A stretch of DNA of 64,000 bases, taken from NCBI GenBank assembly GCA_030431255.1, contig JAUIJL010000010.1:62001-126000 (forward strand), in the 5' to 3' direction. Positions 33,643 to 44,343 of this stretch are shown here, in pieces (positions within the stretch are counted from its first letter, which is position 1; every line of letters begins with the position of its first letter). Under the pieces are notes generated by a model. That model did no database searches. It had not been told where the DNA came from and worked only from the letters and a program-made list of their open reading frames with translations. The position numbers and the translations under genes are program-made. Origin of the DNA: Thermoanaerobaculia bacterium (GTDB taxonomy: Bacteria; Acidobacteriota; Thermoanaerobaculia; Multivoradales; J023).

Positions 33643-35460
33643 ATGCAGATAAAGAAACCCAACCTCCGGCCGTTCCGGCCACGCCGTCCCTCCCGGGTCT
33701 TAGCGGCCCTCTTCCTATGGGCGTCGGCGGCCGCCGCCGTGCCGCCCGAGACCCTCGTCTTAGACGTGGACTACGACCCCGCCGGCCGCCCGGCCACCAT
33801 CACCTATCCGTCGGGCCGAAGCGCGGAATACACCTACAACGAAGGTGACGGTCAAAAAACCGCGCGCTTCGCCGGCGCGGACGTGGTCACCGGCGTGGAA
33901 TTCGACGTCCACGGTCGACCCGTGCGCATTCCCTACGCCGCCCTGGGTGACACCGCGGGGGGCGAGGAAACCCGATCCCACGATGCCCTGGGTCGCCTGC
34001 AAAGCCAAAGCCTGTGGCTCGACGGCGCCTCGACGCCGACCTACGACGCCTCCCTCTTCACCTTCGACGCCCGCGGCTTCCTCACCGGCTATCGCCGGGA
34101 CGACGCGGGTCGCACCACGGATTTCGCCTACGACTACGACGGCCAGGGTCGCTTGACCGGTTGGTGGCTGAACAGCTCGCGGGTCGGTTATACGTGGGAC
34201 GATGGCGGCAACCTGCTGCACCGGGACGCCTTCGTGGGCGAGGGCGTGGACCTGCCCACCGGCGGCGGGCCGTCCAACGTGCTCAATCGACGCGGCGATT
34301 GGACCTACGACATGGACGGTCGCCTGGTGGAGGACGGCGAGCACCGCTACCACTACAATGCGGCAGGTCGGCTGGCGGCGGTCTTCACCCTCGACGGCGA
34401 TCTGGTGGCCCACTATCTCTACGACGAAGCCGGGCGGCGCGTGCGCACGGTGGACGACCGGGAGGTCACCTTCTTCCAGCGCGGCCCCTCGGGGGGTGTG
34501 GTGTGGCAGAAGACCGTCGCGCTCGAAACCGGAACGGCGGAGGTCGAGGAGCACGTGATGCTCAACGGCAAAGCCGTGGCCTCGGTCACCGGGCAAACCT
34601 TCTTCAACCGAGAGTGGGAGCTGCGGCTCACGGACCGCCTGGGTAACCCGGTGGTGCGCTGGGACGGCTCCGGCACCCACTACCAGGACTACGCTCCGTT
34701 CGGCGGTCGAGCCCGAGCAGGAGCCGCGGACGACCCCGGTCCCCACGGTTTCACCGGCCACGACGACGACGCCACGGGCCACGTCTACATGCTCGCCCGC
34801 TACTACGACCCGGACCACGCCCGCTTCCAGCGACCCGATCCGGCGCGGGATTTCGACTTCGCCCTGCCGTCGTCCCTGAACCTCTACCAATACGGCCGCA
34901 ACAACCCGATCGAATACGTCGACCCCACGGGTCTGGCCGGCCTCAAGGTGGAAATCGGCGCCGGTATACCCACCAAGAAAGTCACGCTCTCTATCGAGAT
35001 CCATGACAACGGCAACTTCTCCGTGGCTTTGAAGTATCACTCAGTTCTTACGACGGCAGAGCTGATCCCCGGCTCCGCCAACGTGACAGCCGGCTTCAAT
35101 ACCGAAGGAGAATTCCAAGAGGCCGGCATCAACGGCGGCGGACGAGTCGCCCAAGCCGAGGTCGTCTACATCCACGCGGAGTCGGCCCAGCAAGGACGGA
35201 CCGTTGTCTTTATGAACGAGCAGCCGGTTGTCCGCGGTGTCATTCCCGGCGTCAAAGCAGGGACGGACGGAACCGTGAAGTTCTCCGCAGGCACCGACTT
35301 GTTGGCTGCTGGAGTCGAGGCGGAGACCACCGTGGTCGGCTACAAGAGCAATATCTTCCGAGACTTCGCAGATGGAGCCAATAAGTTCCTCGAGGGACTC
35401 AAGAAAATTCTCGATGTCGAGGTAACTCCCGGCTCGGAAGAGTCTCTCAAGAAGAAATAG
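33643..35460 (+). CDS. RHS repeat protein with core domain and variable C-terminal tip
   Basis: 605 residues from ATG 33643 (CGGAG upstream); signal peptide VLAALFLWASAAAA. Contains YD repeats (VDYDPAGRPATITYPSGR, YDYDGQGRLTGWW, YHYNAAGRLAAVF, YLYDEAGRRVRTV) and the RHS core: DRLGNPVVRWDGSG, YAPFGGRARAG, GFTGHDDDATGHVYMLARYY, then YGRNNPIEYVDPTG. Past that border the last ~170 residues change in style (less GC-rich, Lys-rich, beta-strand prone) and match nothing I know; this is where polymorphic toxins carry their exchangeable tip. No immunity gene follows, since the next gene is convergent 5 bases away. It follows the giant RHS protein by 101 bases on the same strand. Confidence 0.88.
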   Translation: MQIKKPNLRPFRPRRPSRVLAALFLWASAAAAVPPETLVLDVDYDPAGRPATITYPSGRSAEYTYNEGDGQKTARFAGADVVTGVEFDVHGRPVRIPYAALGDTAGGEETRSHDALGRLQSQSLWLDGASTPTYDASLFTFDARGFLTGYRRDDAGRTTDFAYDYDGQGRLTGWWLNSSRVGYTWDDGGNLLHRDAFVGEGVDLPTGGGPSNVLNRRGDWTYDMDGRLVEDGEHRYHYNAAGRLAAVFTLDGDLVAHYLYDEAGRRVRTVDDREVTFFQRGPSGGVVWQKTVALETGTAEVEEHVMLNGKAVASVTGQTFFNREWELRLTDRLGNPVVRWDGSGTHYQDYAPFGGRARAGAADDPGPHGFTGHDDDATGHVYMLARYYDPDHARFQRPDPARDFDFALPSSLNLYQYGRNNPIEYVDPTGLAGLKVEIGAGIPTKKVTLSIEIHDNGNFSVALKYHSVLTTAELIPGSANVTAGFNTEGEFQEAGINGGGRVAQAEVVYIHAESAQQGRTVVFMNEQPVVRGVIPGVKAGTDGTVKFSAGTDLLAAGVEAETTVVGYKSNIFRDFADGANKFLEGLKKILDVEVTPGSEESLKKK

Positions 35461-35465
35461 GCCGC

Positions 35466-37049
35466 TTACCGGAAGCCGTCCCAACACGATCCCAGCTCCT
35501 GGCGTCTCGGGTCTTGCCAGAGCTCTCCCAGGCGCGGATCGTGGGGCACGTGCGGTAAGCCGTAGTCCCCCTGGCCGTCGCAGGCGCGCTGCAGCGCCTC
35601 GACGGCCAGGTCTATTCGGCCGAGCCTCAAGGCGAATCGGGCCTGAACCGCGCCCAGGGGCGCGCCCATCTCCATGGACCGCTCGGCCGCGCCGAGCACC
35701 TCGCGAAACGCCTGCTCCGCGGTCTCGATACCGTCGTAGTCGAGCAGCTCGGAAAAGAATCGCTGCATCTCCGCCAGGGCCTCGTCGTCGCGACCCAAGA
35801 GCAATAGGTTGTCGATCACCATCCAGCGGGCACCCGGGTCGTCGGGATCGAGCTCGATATTCTGGCGCGCCTGGACCAGGGACTCCTCGTAGCGTCCGGC
35901 CAGGAGCAAGACCAAGGCCAGATCCGAGGTCACGTAGATGGCTTCCGGCGCCAAACCCACGGCCCGACGGATCTTCTCCACCCCCTCGTCGTGACGGCCG
36001 AGGGACGAGAGCACCAAGCCGTAGAGATGCAATCCGTTCTGATGATCGGGATCCCGGGCGAGCACCTCACGCTCCAAGATCGCCTGAGCGTCCCGGGCAT
36101 TGAGATCATGGTAGAAGCGGGTTGTGGCCACCAAGTGGTGGGCGTCGATCAGGGTTGGATCCAGAGTGCGGGCCCGATCTCCCCAACGGCCCATCTCGGG
36201 CATGAAAGTGTCGAAGCCCTGCCCCGAGGGCGGTGGCGACAGCGCGCCTTTCGCCTGCCAAGCCAACCCCATGGCCAGGGCGACACCGGCGGAATCCGGC
36301 GCCTCGACCACCAACCCTTCGAGGGTTTCCATGGCCGAGGCCACCGACTCGGCGTCGACCCGCCGCAGCAGCACCCGGGCGCGCCACAAAGCATCTTCCT
36401 GGGCGTCGGTGAGCGGCGTCGAACGGGCCACCAGGTCTGAGGGTGAAGACGACCACCTCGTCCACCCCACGCCCAGAGCGGTGGCGAGCACCAGGGCGAC
36501 CACGATCGCGATCCAACCCCGCCGCGGAATCCGGCGGCGCTCCGGCGGCTCGGCAGCATCGACTTCGTCCACCACGAGCTCCCGTGGCTCCACGATTCGC
36601 TCCACGGGCACCACCAAGCGGTAACCCTGCCGTGGCAGGGTCTCCACATAACCGGCCTGCTGGGCCGAGTCTCCCAACGCCGAACGGATCCGCCGGACGG
36701 TGAAATTGATCGCCTGCTCATGCTCGAGATGAGCCTCGCCCCAAAGGTGCTCACGCATCTCGTCGCGGGTCACCAGCTCCCCGGATCGCCGCGCCAAAAG
36801 CTCCAGAGCGCGGGCCGGCTGGGGCTGAAGCGGCACCTCTTCCTCGTCACCGTCCACTCCCCGGCGCACCAAGCGGAAGGGCCGAGAGCTGAGCTCGAAG
36901 TCACCGAATCGGTAGACCACCGACTCCGCGGCCTCCGCAGGCGCGGAAGTCTTCGGAGAAGACGCGGTCTCGGAGATAGAGGTCTCGGAAGACACCGCCC
37001 CGGAGGTCGCGGTCTCGGTGGTAGACGTGTCTGAAGCCGAGGAACCCAT
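35466..37049 (-). CDS. Winged-helix membrane regulator with TPR-like C-terminus (CadC-like)
   Basis: 527 residues. After a Ser/Thr-rich N-terminal tail (residues 1-45) comes an OmpR/PhoB-type winged helix (about 46-150): YRFGDFELSSRPFRLVRRG, LELLARRSGELVTRDEMREH, VRRIRSALGDSAQQAGYVET, LPRQGYRLVVPV. A membrane helix (WIAIVVALVLATALGVGW, about 177-194) follows, then TPR-like helices to the end (RVDAESVASAMETLEGLVV, EALAEMQRFFSELLDY). No receiver domain, so control is through the membrane part, as in CadC/ToxR-like one-component regulators. This architecture is abundant in acidobacteria. The target is unknown. Confidence 0.88.
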   Translation of the reverse strand: MGSSASDTSTTETATSGAVSSETSISETASSPKTSAPAEAAESVVYRFGDFELSSRPFRLVRRGVDGDEEEVPLQPQPARALELLARRSGELVTRDEMREHLWGEAHLEHEQAINFTVRRIRSALGDSAQQAGYVETLPRQGYRLVVPVERIVEPRELVVDEVDAAEPPERRRIPRRGWIAIVVALVLATALGVGWTRWSSSPSDLVARSTPLTDAQEDALWRARVLLRRVDAESVASAMETLEGLVVEAPDSAGVALAMGLAWQAKGALSPPPSGQGFDTFMPEMGRWGDRARTLDPTLIDAHHLVATTRFYHDLNARDAQAILEREVLARDPDHQNGLHLYGLVLSSLGRHDEGVEKIRRAVGLAPEAIYVTSDLALVLLLAGRYEESLVQARQNIELDPDDPGARWMVIDNLLLLGRDDEALAEMQRFFSELLDYDGIETAEQAFREVLGAAERSMEMGAPLGAVQARFALRLGRIDLAVEALQRACDGQGDYGLPHVPHDPRLGELWQDPRRQELGSCWDGFR

Positions 37050-37165
37050 AGACGGATCTTAACCGAGACATCCGTCGGAACGCGCCCGCACGGACGAATC
37101 CATACGGACGCCTTTCAGACCTAGCGTTAGGGCGATCGTTCGTCCGGGCCGACCGGTCGACGAGC

Positions 37166-40100
37166 CTACGGCTCGGGCATCTCACCCACGGCGTAGACTG
37201 TTTCGAAATAGCCTCGGATCCGCGCCTTGTGCTGCTCGGTCAGCTCGCCGTCGTAGATGGCGGTGGCTGCCAGGTCTCCCCACATCGCTTCGCCACGGGT
37301 ATCGGAAAGCAGGAAGTGGAAGTCGAAGGCGTGCGACGATGGGGCCGTCGAGGGAGACGCGGTGTCGGTCAGGTCGCTGCCATTGACCCGGAGACGGACC
37401 TGGGAGCCGACTCGATGGGCTTCGATCAGATGCCATTGGCCGAGCGTCACGGCTCCGGGGACGGTGGTCGCTACCGGCGATCCGTTTAGGGTCATCTCGA
37501 GGGAGCCATCCGCTGCGCGAACGCGCAGCACGTCACCGACGAAGCCGAAGAGGGCGAAATCCTCGCCCTTGCCTTGGGGACGCACCAGCAGATACACGCT
37601 GAACGCACCGATGATGGGGTCGAGATCGTCGACGTTTTCGACCTCGAAAGCCTGGGCCTGCACCATGTGACCGAAGCTCGATACGTCGAGGGTCCGGGCG
37701 CAAGGCAAGCCGTTCAGGCAATCGCTGACGAAGAACGGTTTTTCCACGTCGTCCTGGCCGAAATCCCGACCCACGGGCACCTCGGACGGGCGTGCGGAGA
37801 CCGTACCGCTGAGGTCGGTCCAGCGGCGGACGCAGCCCTCGGGGAAGAGATCCATGTCGCAATAATTCGGTATTTGACTGTAGCTCCCCGAGAGCCGTCC
37901 GGTGGCCAGGCTCATGTGATCGAGGCCGACTCGGGATTCGATGAAAAACTCCGTGGACTCCGGCTGCGACGGATGAAAACCGACGTAGAAGGTCACCGTG
38001 ATGGAACCTTCGAGCATCACGCCGTTCCGGTCGCGGCAGCTCACCAAGAGCTCGTAGAAACCGTTTCCCTCGATGGTCACTGTGGCTTGGTGACGACCGC
38101 CCGAGGCATCAGGAGCCAGGGTGTCGACCATGTCTTCAAAAGGCGTCGGATCTTCAAGAGGGCCCGGTGACGGGGCCATGCGGCAATCCGCGGAGGCTCC
38201 GGAGAGAATCGGCACCGTCACCGCTTGGGTGGCCTCGGGAAAGAGCCCCAAGGAACCGGAGGCAGAGCCTTCGACCGCCAACGCCATGGGCCGCTCGACG
38301 GCTCCCGCCAAGCGAATTTCCTCGTCGCTCAAGGCTCGGGACCACACCCGCACATCGTCCAATCCGCCGTCAAAGCTGCGGGAGAGATCGTCGCGATCGC
38401 CGAGCATCAGCGGCACGTTGGACGCCCTCGGACGACCGTCGGCCGCGAATTCGCCCGCCGGCAAGCCGTCGACGTAGAAGCGGGCTTCATCCGCGCTGTC
38501 GTCGAAGACCAGGGCCACGTGACGCCACGGGTCGGAGCCGATGGGCGTATACAACACGTCGGCACGGCTGCAACCGATGTCGTAGACGTCGATATTGGCG
38601 CACAGCGCCCGCAGTCCCGGCGGGCTGCCTTCCGGCACATTCGCCACGTAGAAGGAATAACCCGGGCCGAAACCGCCGACGTATTTTTGTTTGGCCAAAA
38701 TCCGACCATAGCCCTGGTCGCCGAAGGTATCCGGGCGGATCCACGCGCTGAGGGTGAAGGAAGACGTCAGATCCAGGCGAGGGTCGTCGGCCACCCGAAG
38801 GTAATCGTTGAAGCCGTTGAGATCCAGGCCGGCGCCCACCACGGCGTCGGGCATCACCACCGGTCCCGCGGAGCAACCGTTGCCCACCACCGCGCGCAGA
38901 CCGGAGCCCGACGAATCCTCGCTCCAACACTCGCCGTTGTCGTGGATCAGCTCGTCCAAGGGCCAATGGGCCACTAAATCCACGGCGAGGGGATCGTCAT
39001 CCGGGGGATCTTCATCCGGGGGACCGCCATTCGGGGGACCGCCTTCAGAGGGATCGTCGCCCGGTGGGTCGTCTCCCGAGGGATCGTACGCTAGCTCGTC
39101 GGCACCGAGATCCGGAGCGAGATCCGCCATGCGATCGTCACCGTCGATGTCGCCGGGCAAGTCTTCGCCGGCGAGCGCCATGCCCCGATCCCGGGCGCAG
39201 GCGTCCGTGGGGCTCAGGTGGAGATCACCGTTCAGGGGAGCCGCGTCGCCGGTCGACAAGAAGCCGTCGGGATAGGCCAGCTGGGGCGTGCAGCCCACCG
39301 CGCCGTGGTCCCCGGTGGCGGCCGCCCATGGGTCGTAGGTGATGTCGTATCCGGTGGGTTGGTCCCAGCGGAAGCCCGCGGACGGATCCCACAAATTGTG
39401 GCTCACCACGAAGCGCTCCGGCGCATAGGCGGTGGCGATGTTGGGGCTGTCGTCGTCCAAGCCGAAGAAGATGTTGTTGCGCACCACAATATCGTGTTGG
39501 AGCACCGCCGCCGGACCGGCGGGCGAGCCGATCAGCAAACCGGCACCTTGGGTGATGGGCCCCCAACAGGTGTTGTGGATCACCTCCACGGTTCCGGGGA
39601 TATCGTCCAAGCCGGCTTCGACGTGCTCGGAGCCCGTATCGACGATGATGCACGATTCCAAACCCGCGACGCTCGAGATCATGTTGTTGGTGATCAGCAC
39701 GTTGCGAATGTGCTGCCCCGGATAGTCGGCCCCGCCCGGCTCCAAGTGGATTCCATGATCGAAAATCCGTCCCGGCGTAGGATGTCGGATCAGATTGCCG
39801 TCGATGACGATGCGGTCGATCGGCCTCGAGGTGGAGCCGCAGAAGGCCGAGTCGGGGGTCAGCTCGATGGGGCTGTTGAAGTCGATGATCTCGTTGTTTC
39901 GAATCACCCACCCTTGGAGGCATTGAGCCACGTCGATGCCCCGGGGCACGCCTGCCACGTCCAGGGACGTTTGTGAGCTCCATCCGGAGTCGAGCACTGA
40001 GCTGAGGATTTCGAAATCGGTGTAATAGCCCCAAACCTTGAACGCCGTGGAAGCCCGGGTGACGCACGCTTCCCCCGCCGCCGGCTCACAGCCCGCAGGG

Positions 40101-41356
40101 TCGCCGGCCTCGGGATCGAGGCAGACGAATCCCGAAGGGCACTGGGGGTCGAGCCCCGGATCGCAGCTCGCCTCGGGCCGCGGGCGACACGGATCTTGGC
40201 GCACGGTGAGGTTTTGCCAACGGACCGGACCGCGATCCGGACCGGCATTGTCGCCACCGCGGGCGAACCAATGGCCGTTGCCGTCGAAGAGCATATTCTC
40301 GAAGGTCACGTAGTCCTGAAACCATTTGAACATATTGATCGCCGAGGTTCGGCTGGTGAAGTTGCTGTTTAGATTCAGACCCCGTGCCTCGATGTCGTGA
40401 AAGTAAATATAGTGATTTTCCGCGCTCGGCGAATCCGCTGCGAAGTCGAGAAAGCCGGAGTTGTCGGTGAGGGTGAAACGCCCGTAGTCCCACACCTCGA
40501 AGTGAGCGAGCTCCACATGATGCACCTGCTCAGCGAGGTAAAACGCTCGCTCCAGGGGTTTTTGATAGAACCGTTGAGTGTCGTCTTCCGGGTTCAAAAT
40601 CGAGCCGTACGGCGAGCCGTCGTCACAGGCTTGATTGATCGATCCGGGGCAGGTTTCCGGCGGCAGCAGAACCGCTTCGTCGTCTTCGTCCACGGGCGGA
40701 TACACGCCGTCCGCGTCTTGATCCCAACCGACGATCATGGCCGGCTGCTCGGGCAGCCACCATGGCGTGCCGTCGGCCTTCGGTAGGGCCGCAGCCACCA
40801 AACCGCTCGCCCCGCCATGGTGAGGCTTGAAGGAGAGGTTTTCTTCCCGGCAACGGTTGCGAAAACAAATCACGTCCGGGCCGTCGACCGCCGGGCCGTC
40901 CGCCAGCTCCAGCGCGGCGGTCAGGGTCGCGCAGGGGGTCAGCGGGTCGCCGCAAGAAGCGTCGTCGGCGCCGGCGGGGAATGGACCCTCGGAGCAGCTG
41001 ACGTAGATCTCATCCACCATCGGATCGGAGGCGTCCCAACGGCCGTTGCACAAGGAGCAGTCTTCCGGCTCACCCGGATTGCCGTCGTGGTCCGTGTCGA
41101 ATCCGCAAGCTCTCGGCTGGTAGCCCCGGTCCGCTGAGCCTCCCGAGGCTTCCAGCGGAGCCGACGACGAGGCGATGACAGTGGGCAGCCCGAAGAAGCA
41201 ACCCAAGAGGTAGAAGGCACGTCGCGCCTTCCAGATCTTCGAAACCATATCTAAGGGGGGCCGGCGAAAGGCGGCGAGAATCGTCGCGCTCGATGTCGCG
41301 TCGAGCACCCAATTGAGTGATGAGGTAAACATTGAAGTAAATGCTGCGCTGGACAT
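37166..41356 (-). CDS. Exported right-handed beta-helix protein with LamG domain
   Basis: 1396 residues. ATG 41356 has AAGGAG 6 bases upstream; the internal ATG 41248 has none, so the longer form is chosen. This gives a 36-residue N-terminal extension before the signal peptide (RRAFYLLGCFFGLPTVIASS). Layout: CDEI-type Cys-rich start with DHDGNPGEPEDCSLC; parallel beta-helix repeats (about 100-720) with VIRNNEIIDFNSP, VLITNNMISSVAG, IVVRNNIFFG; an acidic Pro/Asp/Glu linker (about 755-785); a LamG concanavalin-like domain (VAHWPLDEL, YLRVADDPRLDLTSSFTLSA, LDDVRVWSRALSDEEI); then a second LamG-like end. Predicted carbohydrate binding or surface function. Confidence 0.83.
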   Translation of the reverse strand: MSSAAFTSMFTSSLNWVLDATSSATILAAFRRPPLDMVSKIWKARRAFYLLGCFFGLPTVIASSSAPLEASGGSADRGYQPRACGFDTDHDGNPGEPEDCSLCNGRWDASDPMVDEIYVSCSEGPFPAGADDASCGDPLTPCATLTAALELADGPAVDGPDVICFRNRCREENLSFKPHHGGASGLVAAALPKADGTPWWLPEQPAMIVGWDQDADGVYPPVDEDDEAVLLPPETCPGSINQACDDGSPYGSILNPEDDTQRFYQKPLERAFYLAEQVHHVELAHFEVWDYGRFTLTDNSGFLDFAADSPSAENHYIYFHDIEARGLNLNSNFTSRTSAINMFKWFQDYVTFENMLFDGNGHWFARGGDNAGPDRGPVRWQNLTVRQDPCRPRPEASCDPGLDPQCPSGFVCLDPEAGDPAGCEPAAGEACVTRASTAFKVWGYYTDFEILSSVLDSGWSSQTSLDVAGVPRGIDVAQCLQGWVIRNNEIIDFNSPIELTPDSAFCGSTSRPIDRIVIDGNLIRHPTPGRIFDHGIHLEPGGADYPGQHIRNVLITNNMISSVAGLESCIIVDTGSEHVEAGLDDIPGTVEVIHNTCWGPITQGAGLLIGSPAGPAAVLQHDIVVRNNIFFGLDDDSPNIATAYAPERFVVSHNLWDPSAGFRWDQPTGYDITYDPWAAATGDHGAVGCTPQLAYPDGFLSTGDAAPLNGDLHLSPTDACARDRGMALAGEDLPGDIDGDDRMADLAPDLGADELAYDPSGDDPPGDDPSEGGPPNGGPPDEDPPDDDPLAVDLVAHWPLDELIHDNGECWSEDSSGSGLRAVVGNGCSAGPVVMPDAVVGAGLDLNGFNDYLRVADDPRLDLTSSFTLSAWIRPDTFGDQGYGRILAKQKYVGGFGPGYSFYVANVPEGSPPGLRALCANIDVYDIGCSRADVLYTPIGSDPWRHVALVFDDSADEARFYVDGLPAGEFAADGRPRASNVPLMLGDRDDLSRSFDGGLDDVRVWSRALSDEEIRLAGAVERPMALAVEGSASGSLGLFPEATQAVTVPILSGASADCRMAPSPGPLEDPTPFEDMVDTLAPDASGGRHQATVTIEGNGFYELLVSCRDRNGVMLEGSITVTFYVGFHPSQPESTEFFIESRVGLDHMSLATGRLSGSYSQIPNYCDMDLFPEGCVRRWTDLSGTVSARPSEVPVGRDFGQDDVEKPFFVSDCLNGLPCARTLDVSSFGHMVQAQAFEVENVDDLDPIIGAFSVYLLVRPQGKGEDFALFGFVGDVLRVRAADGSLEMTLNGSPVATTVPGAVTLGQWHLIEAHRVGSQVRLRVNGSDLTDTASPSTAPSSHAFDFHFLLSDTRGEAMWGDLAATAIYDGELTEQHKARIRGYFETVYAVGEMPEP

Positions 41357-41733
41357 AGAGATCTCCTTTTATGAACGTGGACCATCGAAACCATTCACCA
41401 TCGAGGGGGGAGATCATCTGGAAGGTTTCAGCATGGTTTATTGCAAAGGAGATGCCGAGTATGCAAAACGCCGCAATACAGACATAAGTCATTTGAAAAC
41501 AAACGTTTAACTGATCAACTCAGGTTTTCCGATCAATTCGAGGCACGCCGTGCCGCAGAATGAATCAGTTAAAACGAATGGTTTGTATCAAAACGCCTCA
41601 ACCCATGGAACGAGCACGAAAACGGGCACACAAAAAAAGCGGGATGGCACAAGGCCATCCCGTCCGCGAGACCCTCCAGCAAACATTGCCCGACCCGCTG
41701 GCCCGAAGGCCCAGGGAGCACGGGCCGAGCTGT
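41357..41733. other. Intergenic region, 377 bases
   Basis: Lower in GC than its surroundings. It holds the terminator of the TSP3/Ig-like gene at 41632-41662, a 13-base palindrome (GGCACG-C-CGTGCC, 41542-41554) and presumably the promoter of the beta-helix gene, for which I find no convincing -35/-10 pair. No coding sequence supported. Confidence 0.6.
41632..41662 (-). terminator. Rho-independent terminator
   Basis: On the - strand a 9-base stem (CGGGATGGC / GCCATCCCG, loop 5) is followed by C and seven Ts. It ends transcription of the gene at 41734-44034. Confidence 0.9.
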
Positions 41734-44034
41734 TTACAGGAGGGAGACCGAAAATGCTTCCTCTACCGTGGTCACACGCCCGAGTGCGTCGGTCACGGTG
41801 CAGATGACCGTGTGCTCTCCGACCAGGGTCATCAAGAACGGCACCACCGGCAGATCCGAGAAGGTGCCCAAGACCTGACCCAAGGGACCGATGATCTGCC
41901 AATCCACCCGCACCTCGCCGTGGGGATCGTGCACCTCAGTTTCGAAGTCGACCACCGTGCCCAGGCTGATGCCGTTCAGGGGCGTGGTGATGGTCGCGCC
42001 CATGGGTGCGATCACCTGCACCTCCGTTTCGCATAGGGTGACTTGCCCCGAGGCGGAGGTAGCTTCGAGCTCGTATTGGGTCAGACCCAAGGCCGCCGCC
42101 CCCACCGGCAGGCTGCCGTCGAGAGCCACGTCGCCGATACCGGGCGAAATCGACACGGAGGTGGCGTCTTCCGTGGTCCATTCCAAGGTGCATCCAGCAC
42201 CGAGGGTGACGAAGGTCCCACCGTCTAGCTCACCGCCGAGCCCGGAGTCGACCGTGGCTCGGAAGGTGCACTGCGCGGAGGTGGGAGGCAGCACCTCCAG
42301 CTGGATGGAGCACACCGCCGGCAGGGTGTCGGGAGCCCCGGTCACGGTCATGACGTAGTCGACGCTCTGGAGCGGATCGACCGGTATCTGACCGTTGAGC
42401 GGCACCGGGCCGTAACCCGGTTGCAGATCGGCGGACACGCCATGGGCGCTCGCCCACGAGAGCACCGTGCTCTCTCCTTCTAAGATCTGCTGCACATCCA
42501 GGGCCATGGAGCAGGTAGGGTCCTCGGCAACGGGCACGATGTCGAGCACCGCCTGACACACTGCCGGAGTGGTGCCCGGCGCTCCGAAGGCCGTCAAAAT
42601 GTAGGTCGTGTCGTCGCTCGGAGACACCGACAGCTGGCCGGACGCCGGCACCTCGCCGCCACCCGGTTGCATGGTGACCAGCTCGGCGTTGTCGGCGGAC
42701 CACGTCAAGGTGGTGCTTTGGCCGATCGGGATCACGCTGTCGTCGATAGTCAGCTCACAGGTCGGATCCTCAACGCTCGTCGTGGTCACTTGCACCACGG
42801 TTTCGCAAACCGCGGGAGTCGTGCCCGGCTCTCCGAGCGCGGTCAACACGTAGGTCGTGGTTTGGGCAGGGGCCAAGGAAAGCTGCCCGGACGACGCCAC
42901 TTGCCCCACACCGGGCTCCAGGCTCACCAACGCGGCGTGGTCCGTGGACCACGACAGGGTCACGTTGCCGCCGGCGGTGATCATGGCGGCGTCGGCGGTC
43001 AATTGGCAGAAGGGCTGCTCGGCCATATCCGAATCGCAGCTGTCGCCGATGCCGTCGGAATCGCTGTCGGCCTGGCCGGGATTGGCGGTCGACGGACAAT
43101 TGTCGCAGGCGTTGCCCACACCGTCGCCGTCTTGGTCGAATTGGGTCGAATTCGAGCCGCTCGGGCAATTGTCGCAGGCGTTGCCCACACCGTCGCCGTC
43201 GCTGTCGGCTTGGTCGGGATTGGCGACCTGAGGACAGTTGTCACAGGTATCGTTTCTGCCGTCGCCGTCCCCGTCGATCTGCTCACAGACCTGATCGCAA
43301 ACATCACCGAGACCGTCGCTGTCGCCGTCGGATTGCATGGGGTTGGCCACCATCACACAGTTGTCGCAGGCATCCCCGAGGCCGTCGAGATCGGAATCGG
43401 TTTGGGCGGGATTGACGATGTCGATGCAATTATCCGTTCTGTCCGAGATGCCGTCGCCGTCCATGTCCGAAGGCGGTGCCTGGATCGGGCAATGGGACGG
43501 ACCAAAGGCGTGGATATCGAATTGAGCGGGTGCCGCTCGCCCCAAGGGATTGGAGTAGATCCGCCGCTCACCGGTGGCCACGTGGGTCACGGTGATCTCG
43601 AACTCCACATTGGTGGTGGCCGCGAATTTCACCCACACGTGTTGGTTGATGGCGCAGCCGTCGAGCACCGCGAGCTGCAGCTCGAGGTTCTGCGGGTTGA
43701 AGAACCAGAAATTGCCGCTGTCCGAGGTGGTCATCCAGGCGGGCTCGCCGGTGATCGGGTGAGCGAGCGCACGGCCGGTGCCGGGATCGGCGAGGGCGCC
43801 GACTCGACCGATTCCGTGATTGCCGGAAAAATCTTGCCAACGGACGTCTACGGCGTAAAGACCGCCGTGCACACAGAGCCGGGTCTCCGAGGTGACGCAG
43901 TCCACCCCCAAAGCCGATGCAGTGGGCAGGAGCAAGGCAAACGCACAAAAGACCAGGCAGAGAGGGAGTGCTCCCGTGCTAGACGTGAAAGGAGGCTTGG
44001 AATGCGGATTGAGTCGTTTGGGCTGTAAGCACAT
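41734..44034 (-). CDS. Exported FWFF-domain / TSP3-repeat / Ig-like protein
   Basis: 766 residues; hydrophobic signal [19 protein letters not shown]. Residues about 45-165 are one copy of the domain also found twice at 13165-16203 ([39 protein letters not shown]). Next come about six thrombospondin type-3 calcium-binding repeats ([28 protein letters not shown] and similar) with many Cys. From about residue 330 there are repeated Ig/PKD-like modules ([25 protein letters not shown]-type loops). Exported, calcium-stabilised structural or adhesive protein. No enzyme motif. A terminator follows. Confidence 0.85.
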   Translation of the reverse strand: MCLQPKRLNPHSKPPFTSSTGALPLCLVFCAFALLLPTASALGVDCVTSETRLCVHGGLYAVDVRWQDFSGNHGIGRVGALADPGTGRALAHPITGEPAWMTTSDSGNFWFFNPQNLELQLAVLDGCAINQHVWVKFAATTNVEFEITVTHVATGERRIYSNPLGRAAPAQFDIHAFGPSHCPIQAPPSDMDGDGISDRTDNCIDIVNPAQTDSDLDGLGDACDNCVMVANPMQSDGDSDGLGDVCDQVCEQIDGDGDGRNDTCDNCPQVANPDQADSDGDGVGNACDNCPSGSNSTQFDQDGDGVGNACDNCPSTANPGQADSDSDGIGDSCDSDMAEQPFCQLTADAAMITAGGNVTLSWSTDHAALVSLEPGVGQVASSGQLSLAPAQTTTYVLTALGEPGTTPAVCETVVQVTTTSVEDPTCELTIDDSVIPIGQSTTLTWSADNAELVTMQPGGGEVPASGQLSVSPSDDTTYILTAFGAPGTTPAVCQAVLDIVPVAEDPTCSMALDVQQILEGESTVLSWASAHGVSADLQPGYGPVPLNGQIPVDPLQSVDYVMTVTGAPDTLPAVCSIQLEVLPPTSAQCTFRATVDSGLGGELDGGTFVTLGAGCTLEWTTEDATSVSISPGIGDVALDGSLPVGAAALGLTQYELEATSASGQVTLCETEVQVIAPMGATITTPLNGISLGTVVDFETEVHDPHGEVRVDWQIIGPLGQVLGTFSDLPVVPFLMTLVGEHTVICTVTDALGRVTTVEEAFSVSLL

Positions 44035-44343
44035 GATGTCTAACCTTTCTGAACGGATGGGTCGTGCTTCTTTGGTGAATCATTTTCTTGGGTGGGCCTT
44101 TGCCCGTGAATCAATCCACTGAGCTCACTGTGATTTTTGGCCGGCTCCCGCTCCCGAGGGAGGTGACCGCGCGGACGATCGATGTGGATCATCGGAAGTG
44201 CTTCGGCTGGAGTCGATGGGGCGGCGATCGACCGGCTCGGCGACCAAAGGAATCCCTCGAACGTCCCTGTGGCAAGCACAAGATGAGCGTTCGGAAGACC
44301 CTCTGAGCGCCGAGCCGAAACGCTGTGTTTTGGAGGGTATTCA
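44035..44343. other. Intergenic region, 309 bases
   Basis: Between two genes on the - strand. I see no RNA gene, no supported small gene and no clear terminator for the ABC1-kinase gene. It should contain the promoter of the gene at 41734-44034, whose ribosome site (AAAGG) is visible about 10 bases before the ATG at 44034. Confidence 0.5.
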
